DNA from: an uncultured Collinsella sp.
GTDB lineage: Bacteria; Actinomycetota; Coriobacteriia; Coriobacteriales; Coriobacteriaceae
Length of the DNA: 9,357 nt
Direction of reading: 5' to 3'
NCBI GenBank assembly: GCA_900553415.1
Contig: USDH01000042.1
Location: 1-9,357 of the forward strand
The notes beneath the pieces were generated by a model. It saw nothing but the letters and a program-made list of their open reading frames with translations. It had not been told where the DNA came from and did no database searches. Below, one piece after another: positions 1 through 6,851 of this stretch; the first letter of the stretch is position 1; every line of letters starts with the position of its first letter. Both the position numbers and the translations under genes were made by a program.

Positions 1-23
1 CGTTTTCCGGCCACGCCAAAGCT

Positions 24-29
24 TACGAT
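24..29 (+). promoter_or_regulatory. Possible -10 box just upstream of ppk
   Basis: TACGAT lies seven bases before the ppk ATG and fits a -10 hexamer at 5 of 6 positions. A start of transcription 7-8 bases downstream would fall on or next to the ATG, giving a leaderless mRNA. No Shine-Dalgarno sequence is visible before the ATG, which fits this idea. No good -35 hexamer can be judged because only 23 bases of upstream sequence are in the window. Confidence 0.25.
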
Positions 30-36
30 ATAGGCT

Positions 37-2274
37 ATGGCACAGATATTTGACGCACCCTCGAAGGCAATTCTGCGCAGCCAAATCGCAGAGCATATTG
101 CCGAAAACGACAACAACGACCGCCGCGTCGATCAGGAAGGCGAGGCACCGCTGCCCAAGGACCGTTTCTTCGACCGCGAGCTCAGCTGGCTCAAGTTCAA
201 CCAGCGCGTGCTCGAATGTGCGGAGAACGAAGACATGCCCCTGCTCGAGCGCGCCAACTTCGCCGCGATCTTCGCCTCGAACCTTGACGAGTTCTTCATG
301 GTCCGCGTCGCCGGCCTGAAGCGCCGTATCGACTCGGGCATCGCCGTGCCGTCTGCCGCCGGCCTGAGCCCGCGTCAGCAGCTGCGCGCGATCAGCGAGA
401 CCGCACACCGTCTGCAAGACGAGCACGCACATTACACGATCGACACCATTCTGCCGGAATTGGAGAAGGAGCGCATCGTCCTGCTGACGTGGGACAAGCT
501 CACATCCTCCGAGCAGGAGCGCCTCTCGCGCTACTACCGCCAGCAGGTGTTCCCGGTCCTGACGCCGCTCGCCGTGGATCCGGCCCACCCGTTCCCGTAC
601 ATTTCCGGCGGTTCCATCAACCTGGCCGTGATTGTGGAGAACCCGGCCTCCGGCAAGTCGCACTTCGCCCGCGTCAAGATCCCGGGCAACCTGCCGCGCC
701 TGGTGCCGGTGGACGACATGACCGATGAGGAGTCCAAGGACGAGCGTTACGGCTTCATCGCCATGGAAAAGCTCATCGCCGCGCATCTGGAATCCCTGTT
801 CCCGGGCATGATCATCAAGGAGGCCCGCTCCTTCCGCGTGACTCGTAACGAGGACATCGACGTGGAAGAGGATGACGCCGAGAACCTGCTCAACGCCATG
901 GAGAAGGAGCTGCTGCGCCGCCGCTTCGGACCGCCGATCCGCCTGGAGATCACGGACACCACGAGCCCCTTCCTCTCCCAGCTGCTCGCCGACCAGCTCG
1001 GCGTGAGCCAGGACGAGGTATACCGTCTGCCCAGCCCGCTGGACCTGACCGTGCTCTTTGAGCTCGGCAGCGTGGACCGCCCGGACCTGAAGAACCGTCC
1101 GTTCGTGCCGACCACGAACCGTCAGATCGCCGAGGTCGAGTCCTCCCGCGCACAGGATATTTTCGCTGCCATCCGCGAGCGCGACATCCTGCTGCATCAC
1201 CCCTATGACTCCTTCTCCACTTCCGTGCAGGCCTTCCTTGCGCAGGCCGCCGCGGACCCGAAGGTGCTGGCCATCAAGCAGACCCTGTACCGCACCAGCT
1301 CCAACTCGCCGATCATCGACGCCCTGATCGACGCCGCTCATGCCGGCAAGCAGGTGCTGGCTTTGGTGGAAATCAAGGCTCGTTTCGACGAGGACGCCAA
1401 CATCGCGTGGGCCCGCAAGCTCGAACGCGCCGGCGTGCACGTGGTGTACGGCATCGTGGGCTTGAAGACCCACTGCAAGCTCATCGAGGTCGTGCGTCAG
1501 GAAGCGGACGGTCTGCGCCGCTACTGCCACGTAGGCACCGGCAACTACAACCCGAAGACCGCGCGACTGTACACCGATCTGGGTCTGCTGACCTGCGACC
1601 CGGTGGTCGGCCAGGATCTGACTCGTCTGTTCAACCAGCTCTCCGGTTACGCGCCGAAGTCCAGCTTCCACCGTCTGCTGGTGGCCCCGCGTACCGTGCG
1701 CACCGGCCTGATTCAGCGCATCCGCCGCGAGGAGGACGCCGCCCGCGCCGGCAAGGAGGCCTGGATCAAGATCAAGGTCAACTCCATCGTGGACGAGAAG
1801 ACCATCGACGCCCTGTACCGTGCCTCTCAGGCCGGCGTGAAGATCGACATCGTCGAACGCGGCATCTGCGCTCTGAAGCCCGGCGTTCCCGGCCTGTCCG
1901 AGAACATCCGCGTACGTTCGATTCTCGGCCGCTTCCTGGAGCACTCCCGCATCTACGCCTTCTGCAATGCGGACGGCCCGCAGATCGGCGAGGGCCCGGC
2001 TTCCGGCCCGGAGGTCTACATCGGTTCGGCTGACCTCATGCACCGTAACCTTGATCGCCGCGTCGAGGCTCTGGTGCGCGTCACCGCCCCGGAGCAGGTC
2101 GACGGGCTCATCAAGTACGTGGACCTGCAGATGGCCGACTCCACCATGAGCTGGCACATGCAGCCCGACGGCACGTATGTGCTGCACACCAAGGACGACG
2201 AGGGCCGCCCGCTGGTCGATAGTCAGGAATACCTGATTCGCAAGCACCAGCGTCGCCCCAATTCACACAACTGA
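37..2274 (+). CDS. ppk: Polyphosphate kinase 1 (PPK1)
   Basis: PPK1 reversibly transfers the gamma phosphate of ATP onto inorganic polyphosphate through a phosphohistidine intermediate, usually at the membrane. The 745-residue length is in the range of actinobacterial PPK1 proteins. The N-terminal domain opens at about residue 45 with the family's RELSWLKFNQRVL motif, followed by SNLDEFFMVRVAGLKRR. In the two phospholipase-D-like C-terminal domains the motif THCKL places the autophosphorylated histidine at about H479, with HVGTGNYNP just after it. The second conserved histidine is about H636 in RFLEHSRIY. YIGSADLMHRNLDRRVE, typical of the family C-terminus, is also present. The first ~40 residues are poorly conserved and acidic. 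The ATG at 37 has no clear ribosome binding site and may be read from a leaderless mRNA. A terminator-like hairpin follows, so the downstream mutT1-like gene probably has its own promoter. Identification of the family is near certain; the host genus (Bifidobacterium-like) is inferred. Confidence 0.97.
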   Translation: MAQIFDAPSKAILRSQIAEHIAENDNNDRRVDQEGEAPLPKDRFFDRELSWLKFNQRVLECAENEDMPLLERANFAAIFASNLDEFFMVRVAGLKRRIDSGIAVPSAAGLSPRQQLRAISETAHRLQDEHAHYTIDTILPELEKERIVLLTWDKLTSSEQERLSRYYRQQVFPVLTPLAVDPAHPFPYISGGSINLAVIVENPASGKSHFARVKIPGNLPRLVPVDDMTDEESKDERYGFIAMEKLIAAHLESLFPGMIIKEARSFRVTRNEDIDVEEDDAENLLNAMEKELLRRRFGPPIRLEITDTTSPFLSQLLADQLGVSQDEVYRLPSPLDLTVLFELGSVDRPDLKNRPFVPTTNRQIAEVESSRAQDIFAAIRERDILLHHPYDSFSTSVQAFLAQAAADPKVLAIKQTLYRTSSNSPIIDALIDAAHAGKQVLALVEIKARFDEDANIAWARKLERAGVHVVYGIVGLKTHCKLIEVVRQEADGLRRYCHVGTGNYNPKTARLYTDLGLLTCDPVVGQDLTRLFNQLSGYAPKSSFHRLLVAPRTVRTGLIQRIRREEDAARAGKEAWIKIKVNSIVDEKTIDALYRASQAGVKIDIVERGICALKPGVPGLSENIRVRSILGRFLEHSRIYAFCNADGPQIGEGPASGPEVYIGSADLMHRNLDRRVEALVRVTAPEQVDGLIKYVDLQMADSTMSWHMQPDGTYVLHTKDDEGRPLVDSQEYLIRKHQRRPNSHN

Positions 2275-2288
2275 TTTCACTCGATGCT

Positions 2289-2314
2289 CCCTGTCAGCGC
2301 AAGCTGACTGAGGG
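2289..2314 (+). repeat. Short GNRA-capped palindrome after ppk
   Basis: GTCAGC (2293-2298) and GCTGAC (2303-2308) form a perfect 6-bp stem closed by a GCAA tetraloop. CCCT (2289-2292) and AGGG (2311-2314) add four pairs below a two-base bulge. There is no T-run after it, so it is not a terminator on its own. It sits 15 bases past the ppk stop and may protect the mRNA 3' end or be one copy of a dispersed intergenic palindrome. Copy number in the host genome cannot be judged here. Confidence 0.5.
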
Positions 2315-2319
2315 TGGTT

Positions 2320-2360
2320 ACGATGCCCGGCTCCTCTTTCGAGAGGATGCCGGGCATCGT
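2320..2360 (+). terminator. Strong hairpin, likely ppk terminator
   Basis: ACGATGCCCGGC (2320-2331) pairs perfectly with GCCGGGCATCGT (2349-2360). Inside it TCCTCT and AGAGGA form six more pairs around a TTCG loop, with one unpaired T at 2348. The stem is about 18 bp and GC-rich. The following bases TGTTC are only weakly T-rich, so termination on the plus strand is likely but not textbook. It ends 56 bases before the next gene. Confidence 0.6.
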
Positions 2361-2403
2361 TGTTCAACGCGCAAAAACTACGTAGCAGCGGTCCAACGTG
2401 ACC

Positions 2404-2409
2404 TACAAT
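2404..2409 (+). promoter_or_regulatory. Candidate -10 box for the mutT1-like gene
   Basis: TACAAT matches the -10 consensus at 5 of 6 positions and lies after the ppk terminator, where a new promoter is expected. It ends seven bases before the ATG at 2417, so transcription would begin at or within a base or two of that ATG. No Shine-Dalgarno lies between them, which points to a leaderless transcript. I could not find a convincing -35 hexamer at 16-18 bp. Confidence 0.4.
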
Positions 2410-2416
2410 ACAAGAG

Positions 2417-3631
2417 ATGGGTACGAACAGTATGAGACGAATCGTGGAAGCCGCCGGCGGTATTCTGTACCGGTGGAAGGATGATGCCGAGCCGACGCGG
2501 GCATCATCTCCATCAGTGAAATCCAATATTGCCACCGATGGCACCATCATCGCGAACACCACGGATTCTGACGGCGAGACCACGGCAGCACCCGGCGCAT
2601 CGGACGCGGCTTCCACCCCGGACCCGGCGCAGGCCGACAGCCCAGCCACAGCGGACAACGTACTCAACCGCATCGAACTGTGCATCGTGCATCGCCCGAA
2701 ATACGACGACTGGAGCTGGCCGAAAGGCAAGGTCGACCCGAACGAATCGCACCGGCATGCCGCCGTACGCGAGATCGGCGAGGAATCGGGCCTGTCCGTG
2801 GAACTTGGCCCCTATCTGGGCGACATCGAGTACCCGCTGTCCGAAGAAGGCAGCAAACAGCGCCATACCAAGGATCGGTCGGCGGATACCAAGCATATCC
2901 AGTTCTGGATGGCCACGCCGATCAGCGCCATCGACAACCTGCGGCGTACCCATGCGTTTGGCCCGGTGCATCGGGCGGACATCGGCGAAATCGACGAAGT
3001 TTTGTGGCTGACGCCGGCCGAGGCCCGCAAGAAGCTCAGCCATTCCACCGATAAGGACATCCTCGCGCTATTCGTTGATCGGGTGCAGGAGGACGCGCTT
3101 GACGCCGTGCCGGTGATTATCGTGCGCCACGGCAAAGCGGAAGCGCGCAAGCTGTGGAAGGGTTCGGACGCGAACCGTCCGATCACGCCGCGCGGCGCGG
3201 CTGCGGCATACGCGCTGAACCGCGAGCTGGCGTGTTTCAATCCGACCCGACTGGCCACGTCGCCTTGGGTGCGCTGCCAGGAGACGTTGGAGATGTTCGC
3301 GTGGCAGACCGGACGAGACATGGTTCATCTCGATCCGCTCACCGAAGATGCATACGCCGCTGCGCCGGACACCGCATGGGAGTGTCTACTCAGCGAAATC
3401 GAGTTCGCACTTGAGCGCCGTCAGCCCATAGCGATATGCATGCACCGGCCGGTGATTGGTGGTATGTTCGGACACCTGCGCAGCATGTGCGTTGCGCCGT
3501 CTCTGAGCAAACGCCTGATCGCCAAGACACCGTTCATGCCGACCGGCACGGCGGTGGCGCTGTTCGTCACTCCGACGCCTCATGGTCCCAAAATCATCGA
3601 TATTCAGAAGGTTCAACCGCTTGTCTACTAG
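2417..3631 (+). CDS. mutT1: MutT1-like Nudix hydrolase fused to histidine phosphatase
   Basis: This two-domain protein of 404 residues matches the layout of actinobacterial MutT1. The N-terminal Nudix domain has a complete Nudix box (G-x5-E-x7-RE-x2-EE-x-G-L) at about residues 104-126, with metal-binding glutamates in REIGEESGL. The C-terminal domain is a histidine phosphatase: the RHG catalytic motif is at about 237-239, SPWVRCQET at about 282-290, and the second histidine at about H343 in MHRP. Mycobacterial MutT1 degrades 8-oxo-(d)GTP and dinucleoside polyphosphates; the same role is inferred here. About 58 residues (roughly 23-80) rich in Ser, Thr, Ala and Asp interrupt the Nudix fold between GGILYRW and LCIVHRP. 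An alternative start is the ATG at 2432 (MRRIVEAAGG), preceded by a weak GAGATGGG. The upstream neighbour is ppk, as in mycobacteria. The gene after it overlaps its last 11 bases. Confidence 0.9.
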   Translation: MGTNSMRRIVEAAGGILYRWKDDAEPTRASSPSVKSNIATDGTIIANTTDSDGETTAAPGASDAASTPDPAQADSPATADNVLNRIELCIVHRPKYDDWSWPKGKVDPNESHRHAAVREIGEESGLSVELGPYLGDIEYPLSEEGSKQRHTKDRSADTKHIQFWMATPISAIDNLRRTHAFGPVHRADIGEIDEVLWLTPAEARKKLSHSTDKDILALFVDRVQEDALDAVPVIIVRHGKAEARKLWKGSDANRPITPRGAAAAYALNRELACFNPTRLATSPWVRCQETLEMFAWQTGRDMVHLDPLTEDAYAAAPDTAWECLLSEIEFALERRQPIAICMHRPVIGGMFGHLRSMCVAPSLSKRLIAKTPFMPTGTAVALFVTPTPHGPKIIDIQKVQPLVY

Positions 3632-4037
3632 ACCCGCATTTCCTGATTCATCCAACTCCTCGGCCGCTGCCGCTGCAGCTCATGCCGCGCACAATGGTGC
3701 CGCCGGCAGTCTGGGCCCGGGCTTCGGCTCGTTGCGTGCGGCCGGAGCGGCATTCGGACCTGCTCGCATGGGTTCTTCACGCCCCTCGCGCCCGGCTCAG
3801 CTCGACCCGGCTGTGGCCGATGGATTGGCCGGTGGCATGGACCCGCAGGCGTTGAGCGAGATGAGTCATCTGTCTGCTGCCGCATTGCTGGATCGTGTGC
3901 GCCATAGCGAAGACCCGGCGGTTGTTGAGCGGGTGCTCACGTTGGTGGAGACGGTCGGCGTGGTGAGATTAGTCCAGTCTTCGCAGTTGAGTCCCAAAAG
4001 ACCGATTTGCTGCGGAAGCAGATGGGCCATGGGCTGA
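3621..4037 (+). pseudogene. 5' part of an unrecognised gene, cut at the junction
   Basis: Translation probably starts at the TTG at 3621, preceded by AGAAGG (3606-3611) at a 9-base spacing and overlapping the mutT1-like stop codon by 11 bases, which suggests translational coupling. The visible native part is about 110 residues, up to roughly VETVGV. It is a low-complexity Ser/Ala/Gly/Pro/Arg-rich stretch with a run of six alanines, then an acidic helical stretch around HLSAAALLDRVRHSEDPAVVERVLTLVETVG. I do not recognise the family. Past 3964 the frame reads antisense of the lacI gene (RLVQSSQLSPKRPICCG...), has no protein character and stops at 4037, so those last ~24 residues are an artefact of the join. 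The native gene is probably much longer. No signal peptide or membrane segment is seen in the native part. Confidence 0.6.
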
Positions 4038-4819
4038 AGCGCCTTGTAGACGCGGGGGAGCGCCCATTGGTTTTGGACAAAGATGAGTGTACGCTTGGCG
4101 GGATTGAACTTGAATTTAAAGTACTCGGTAAGCTCGTTGATTGACGGCTTGTTGTGGTCGATGGGAATCGCTTTGTAGAGCTGTCCGTTCGCTGCCAGCG
4201 CCTCGGCATACCCCTGAAAACGCTCCATGCGGGTGCGCATCTCGGTCATGTTGGCGGCAATGGAAAAGAAATCTTCGTAGCCGGCGTCGAGGAGTGCCTG
4301 TGTGGCGTTGTACACGCCGTCGTAAAGGTTGGTTTTGATCCAGCTGGTGCCTGGGCTGTAGATGGCCGCGTCAAAAAAGACGACGGGCTTGCCGGCGCGC
4401 TTGATGCGGTCGTGGACGGCCTTGAAATTTGCCGTGGGCTGGATGATAAAACCATCGACGCCCAGCGAGAGCATCTTGTCGACGTACATGAGCTCGGTCT
4501 CGGGGTTAAAGTTGCTCGTGCAAACGACCGTCTGGTAGCCCGCGGGGAGCATGACTTGTTCCATGCCGTTGAGGACGAGGCCCGCCCACTTGTTGGTGTT
4601 ATCCAAAATGATGATGGCGATGACGTGGGTCTGCTTGCCGGTGAGCGTTTGCGCTTGGGCGTTGGGAACGTATCCGAGTTCCTTAATGACGCGCGCGATT
4701 TTGTTCTGCGTCTTCTCGCTAAGCTTTTCTCGTTTGTCGTTGAGGTAATACGAGACGCTTGCCGTCGAGGTTCCCGCCTCTCGAGCGACGTCTGCGATCG
4801 TAACGCGCTGTTTTGCCAC
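3866..4819 (-). pseudogene. LacI-family repressor, 3' end lost at the junction
   Basis: The start is GTG at 4819, chosen because AAGGAG (4825-4830) precedes it by five bases; the ATG at 4855 has no such site. The N-terminus is a LacI-type helix-turn-helix, VTIADVAREAGTSTASVSYYLN at residues 6-27, followed by the hinge region NAQAQTLTGKQ and a periplasmic-binding-protein-like ligand domain (VIAIII, GVDGFIIQPT, KPVVFFDAA, GLLGLNCEDW). Native sequence runs to about residue 292 (TTPTVST). After 3944 the frame reads antisense of another gene for 26 codons to a stop at 3866. The family usually has about 35-45 more residues here, so the intact gene is probably about 330 residues. It is divergent from the PTS gene and a LacI-type operator lies between them, so it most likely represses the PTS operon until a sugar or sugar phosphate binds. 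The actual ligand cannot be read from the sequence. Confidence 0.88.
3944..3964. other. Probable chimeric assembly junction (21-base shared stretch)
   Basis: This 21-base GC-rich stretch makes sense in both flanking genes. On the plus strand it encodes most of LVETVGV, continuing the Bifidobacterium-like gene. On the minus strand it encodes TTPTVST, the expected conserved segment near the end of a LacI-family sugar-binding domain. Immediately past it, each frame loses its protein character. Two unrelated genes in convergent orientation being cut within the same short word is what a k-mer based metagenome assembly error looks like. A true illegitimate recombination is possible but less likely. 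Confidence 0.8.
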
Positions 4820-5001
4820 AGCGACTCCTTCCGACAGATGAGCATTTTCCAACATGATGACTTTGAGTCTTGGTGAGGGATGCGCTTCGGTGAGCGGCTT
4901 TTTCCTTTCATATGAGTATGCAACAAATGCGGCATACGGGTGGGGTCGAAATTTGTGACCGGCATGCGCATCTGCCGTCTACCGAGAAAATCAAATACTT
5001 C

Positions 5002-5027
5002 TTGACTTTTGAAATCGAGGGTAAAAT
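5002..5027 (+). promoter_or_regulatory. Possible PTS promoter upstream of the operator
   Basis: TTGACT (5002-5007) and TAAAAT (5022-5027) are good -35 and -10 hexamers, but the spacer is only 14 bp, short for the housekeeping sigma factor. If it is used, transcription starts near 5034 and the operator at 5042 lies just downstream, where a bound repressor would block RNA polymerase. Confidence 0.35.
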
Positions 5028-5041
5028 CGCAGGATTTATTT

Positions 5042-5074
5042 TTGGTTAAACGCATAACCAAGTAGCATAACCAA
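5042..5074. promoter_or_regulatory. LacI-type operator plus extra half-site
   Basis: TTGGTTAAACGCATAACCAA (5042-5061) is an inverted repeat with seven of ten positions matched in each arm and a CG at its exact centre, the usual form of LacI-family operators. The right half, GCATAACCAA, is repeated directly at 5065-5074, thirteen bases on. The site lies between the divergent LacI-type gene and the PTS gene. Binding by that repressor is inferred from position and form. Confidence 0.65.
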
Positions 5075-5104
5075 CGCTCTGACCTGCGCGTTTACCGAAA
5101 TAAG

Positions 5105-5134
5105 CTGGCATTAAGAAAAACGAGCACCTATATT
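5105..5134 (+). promoter_or_regulatory. Alternative PTS promoter downstream of the operator
   Basis: CTGGCA (5105-5110) and TATATT (5129-5134) fit -35 and -10 hexamers at 4 of 6 and 5 of 6 positions with an 18-bp spacer. Use of this promoter would leave a leader of roughly 95 bases before the PTS start at 5235. It lies 30 bases after the operator cluster, so repression would need looping or competition. I cannot choose between it and the upstream candidate. Confidence 0.35.
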
Positions 5135-5135
5135 G

Positions 5136-5190
5136 GTCTTGTCGAAAAGACAGCAAGTCCAAACGGCAGGGGATGCTCCGGAGGCCTCCG
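5136..5190 (+). other. Two small palindromes in the PTS leader
   Basis: GTCTT (5136-5140) and AAGAC (5147-5151) form a 5-bp stem with a six-base loop, right after the TATATT box. Further on, CGGAGGCCTCCG (5179-5190) is a perfect 12-bp palindrome. They could be leader RNA structures or a binding site for a second regulator. No function is shown by the sequence alone. Confidence 0.3.
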
Positions 5191-5234
5191 CAAACGGTGT
5201 CTTGCGCACGCAACTCTATGAAAAGAGGGAAGCA

Positions 5235-6707
5235 ATGAAGATCGTAGGCGTTGCCGCCTGTACCGTGGGTATCGCCCACACGTATATGGCCCAGAAGGCG
5301 ATTCAGGATGAATGCGCCGCCCGTGGCATCGAGTGCAAGGTCGAGGCTCAGGGTGGCCTGGGTATCGAGAATGAGCTCACGCAGGAAGACGTGGACTCCG
5401 CCGACCTGGTCCTGGAGTCCGTCGACGTGGGTGTCGAGAACGAGGACCGTTTTGAGCAGAAGATGGCCGAGGGCAAGTTCCTCAAGGTCGGTACTTCCGA
5501 TGTAATCGCCGATCCGGTCAAGATCATCGACCAGGCTGTTGAGATTATCAAGGCGACGGGTGGCGCCGTTGACGCGCCCAAGGCCGAGGCCAAGGCAGAG
5601 AAGAAGGCCGTCTCCGCTGCCCCGCAGGCCCCGACACCGGCGTCCAAGCAGTCTATCTTTGCCGATCCTGGCAAGACGCTGCTCAATGCATTCAATACCG
5701 GCGTTTCCTATTTTATCCCCATTGTCGTTATCGGTGGCGTGTTCCTCGCCTTCTCGTTGGCATCCGGTACTGCCGGTGCTAGCGGTATGGAGGTAACCAA
5801 CCCGTTGATGGTGAGCCTTAATACCATCGGCATGGCCGGTATTTCCATGATGATTCCGGTGCTTGCGGCATACATCGCCTACTCGATGGCCGGCAAGCCC
5901 GCGCTCGCCCCCGGTTTTGTCCTGGGTTACTTGGTCAACAACGCCGTCGTCACCCCGAGCGGCAACAGCGTTTCGACTGGCTTCTTGGGCGCCATGATCA
6001 TGGCAGTTATCTGCGGTTACTTTGTCCGCTGGATGAAGACCTGGAAGGTCAACAACACCATCCAGACCATCATGCCGATCCTGATCATCCCGATCCTGAC
6101 CTCGCTCGTCCTGGGCATGGCCTACATCTACATCCTGGCCACGCCGCTTGGCTTTGTGATGGATTGGCTCACCAGCGTGCTCGGTAGCCTGCAGGGCGGC
6201 TCCGCCGTCGTCTTGGGCCTGGTCATTGGCGTTATGACCGCCTTCGATATGGGTGGCCCCATCAACAAGACCGCTTCGACCTTTACCATGGCCATCATGG
6301 CCTCCGGCATCTACGGCCCTAACGGTATGTTCCGCGTCGCCGTCGCCATTCCCCCGATCGCCTGTGGCCTCGCTGCGCTCATCGCCAAGAATAAGTTCGA
6401 TGACGCCGATCGTCAGATGGGTATCTCCGCACTGTTCATGGGCTGCATCGGCATTACCGAGGGCGCTATCCCCTTCGCGGTCAAGGACCTTGGCCACACC
6501 CTGCCCGGCATCTGCATCGGCTCTGCCGTGGGCGCGGCGCTCGCCGCCTTCCAGGGTATCGACTGCTGCGTCCCGCACGGTGGCTTTATCGTCGCCCTTG
6601 CCACCAACAACGTCGCGCTGTTCTGCCTGGACATCGTGATTGGCTCCGTGGTCGCCGCTGCAATCCTGATTGCCATGAAGCCCACGCTCGATAAGCAGGC
6701 CAAGTAA
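5235..6707 (+). CDS. PTS fructose-family transporter, fused IIB-IIC
   Basis: This 490-residue membrane protein imports a sugar and phosphorylates it using phosphate passed from HPr through a IIA protein. Residues 1-110 are the IIB domain; the phosphorylated cysteine is C9 in VAACTVGIAHTYMA, where the family more often has CPTG. VEAQGGLGIENELT (36-49) is typical of fructose-type IIB. An Ala/Lys/Pro-rich linker spans about 111-140. The IIC domain follows with many hydrophobic helices and the family motifs DMGGPINKTA (about 338) and ITEGAIPF (407-414). The start at 5235 is preceded by AGAGGGA, and the 34 codons upstream in frame have no IIB character. There is no IIA domain, so IIA must come from another gene outside the window. 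The family covers fructose, mannose and other ketose or hexose substrates; the neighbours suggest a sugar entering as a ketose phosphate. Repression by the divergent LacI-type protein is likely. Confidence 0.93.
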   Translation: MKIVGVAACTVGIAHTYMAQKAIQDECAARGIECKVEAQGGLGIENELTQEDVDSADLVLESVDVGVENEDRFEQKMAEGKFLKVGTSDVIADPVKIIDQAVEIIKATGGAVDAPKAEAKAEKKAVSAAPQAPTPASKQSIFADPGKTLLNAFNTGVSYFIPIVVIGGVFLAFSLASGTAGASGMEVTNPLMVSLNTIGMAGISMMIPVLAAYIAYSMAGKPALAPGFVLGYLVNNAVVTPSGNSVSTGFLGAMIMAVICGYFVRWMKTWKVNNTIQTIMPILIIPILTSLVLGMAYIYILATPLGFVMDWLTSVLGSLQGGSAVVLGLVIGVMTAFDMGGPINKTASTFTMAIMASGIYGPNGMFRVAVAIPPIACGLAALIAKNKFDDADRQMGISALFMGCIGITEGAIPFAVKDLGHTLPGICIGSAVGAALAAFQGIDCCVPHGGFIVALATNNVALFCLDIVIGSVVAAAILIAMKPTLDKQAK

Positions 6708-6721
6708 ACCTTTAAGGACTC

Positions 6722-6782
6722 CGGTTGTGCGGAGGGATGGATTTGACTCCGCACAACCGCCCCTACACAACAAAATCCATCT
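6722..6782 (+). ncRNA. Intercistronic RNA structure, possible H-type pseudoknot
   Basis: CGGTTGTGCGGAG (6722-6734) and CTCCGCACAACCG (6747-6759) form a perfect 13-bp stem with a 12-base loop. The loop segment GATGGATTT (6736-6744) is exactly complementary to AAATCCATC (6773-6781), with a further G-U pair at 6735/6782. The two stems can form together as an H-type pseudoknot or compete as alternative hairpins. No T-run follows, so this is not an ordinary terminator. It sits in the 144-base spacer between the PTS and GatZ-like genes and may control mRNA processing, stability or read-through. The pairing is seen directly; any function is inferred. Confidence 0.5.
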
Positions 6783-6851
6783 GCACTGATAGGGCCCGCA
6801 TCTGGGTCCCAGGGAACTTTTGTCAAAAATCCTCTGGAGAAGGAGAACAAA

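Noticed and set aside
1407..2033. Alternative-frame 208-codon reading frame inside ppk
   Set aside because: It is Arg/Pro/His-rich frame-shadow sequence inside an intact PPK1 domain with no ribosome binding site.
3866..4037. Convergent overlap of two genes as a natural antisense arrangement
   Set aside because: The overlapping parts of both frames lie beyond the shared 21-base word and have no protein character, so the overlap is a product of the join.
4154..4876. Plus-strand 240-codon frame over the lacI gene
   Set aside because: The minus strand here encodes a clear LacI-family helix-turn-helix and ligand domain with a well-placed GTG start; the plus frame is its antisense shadow.
4916..4937. 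GTATGC...GCATAC inverted repeat between lacI and PTS as a second operator
   Set aside because: The arms are only 6 bp with a 10-base gap, unlike the compact CG-centred operator at 5042, so it is not distinguishable from chance.
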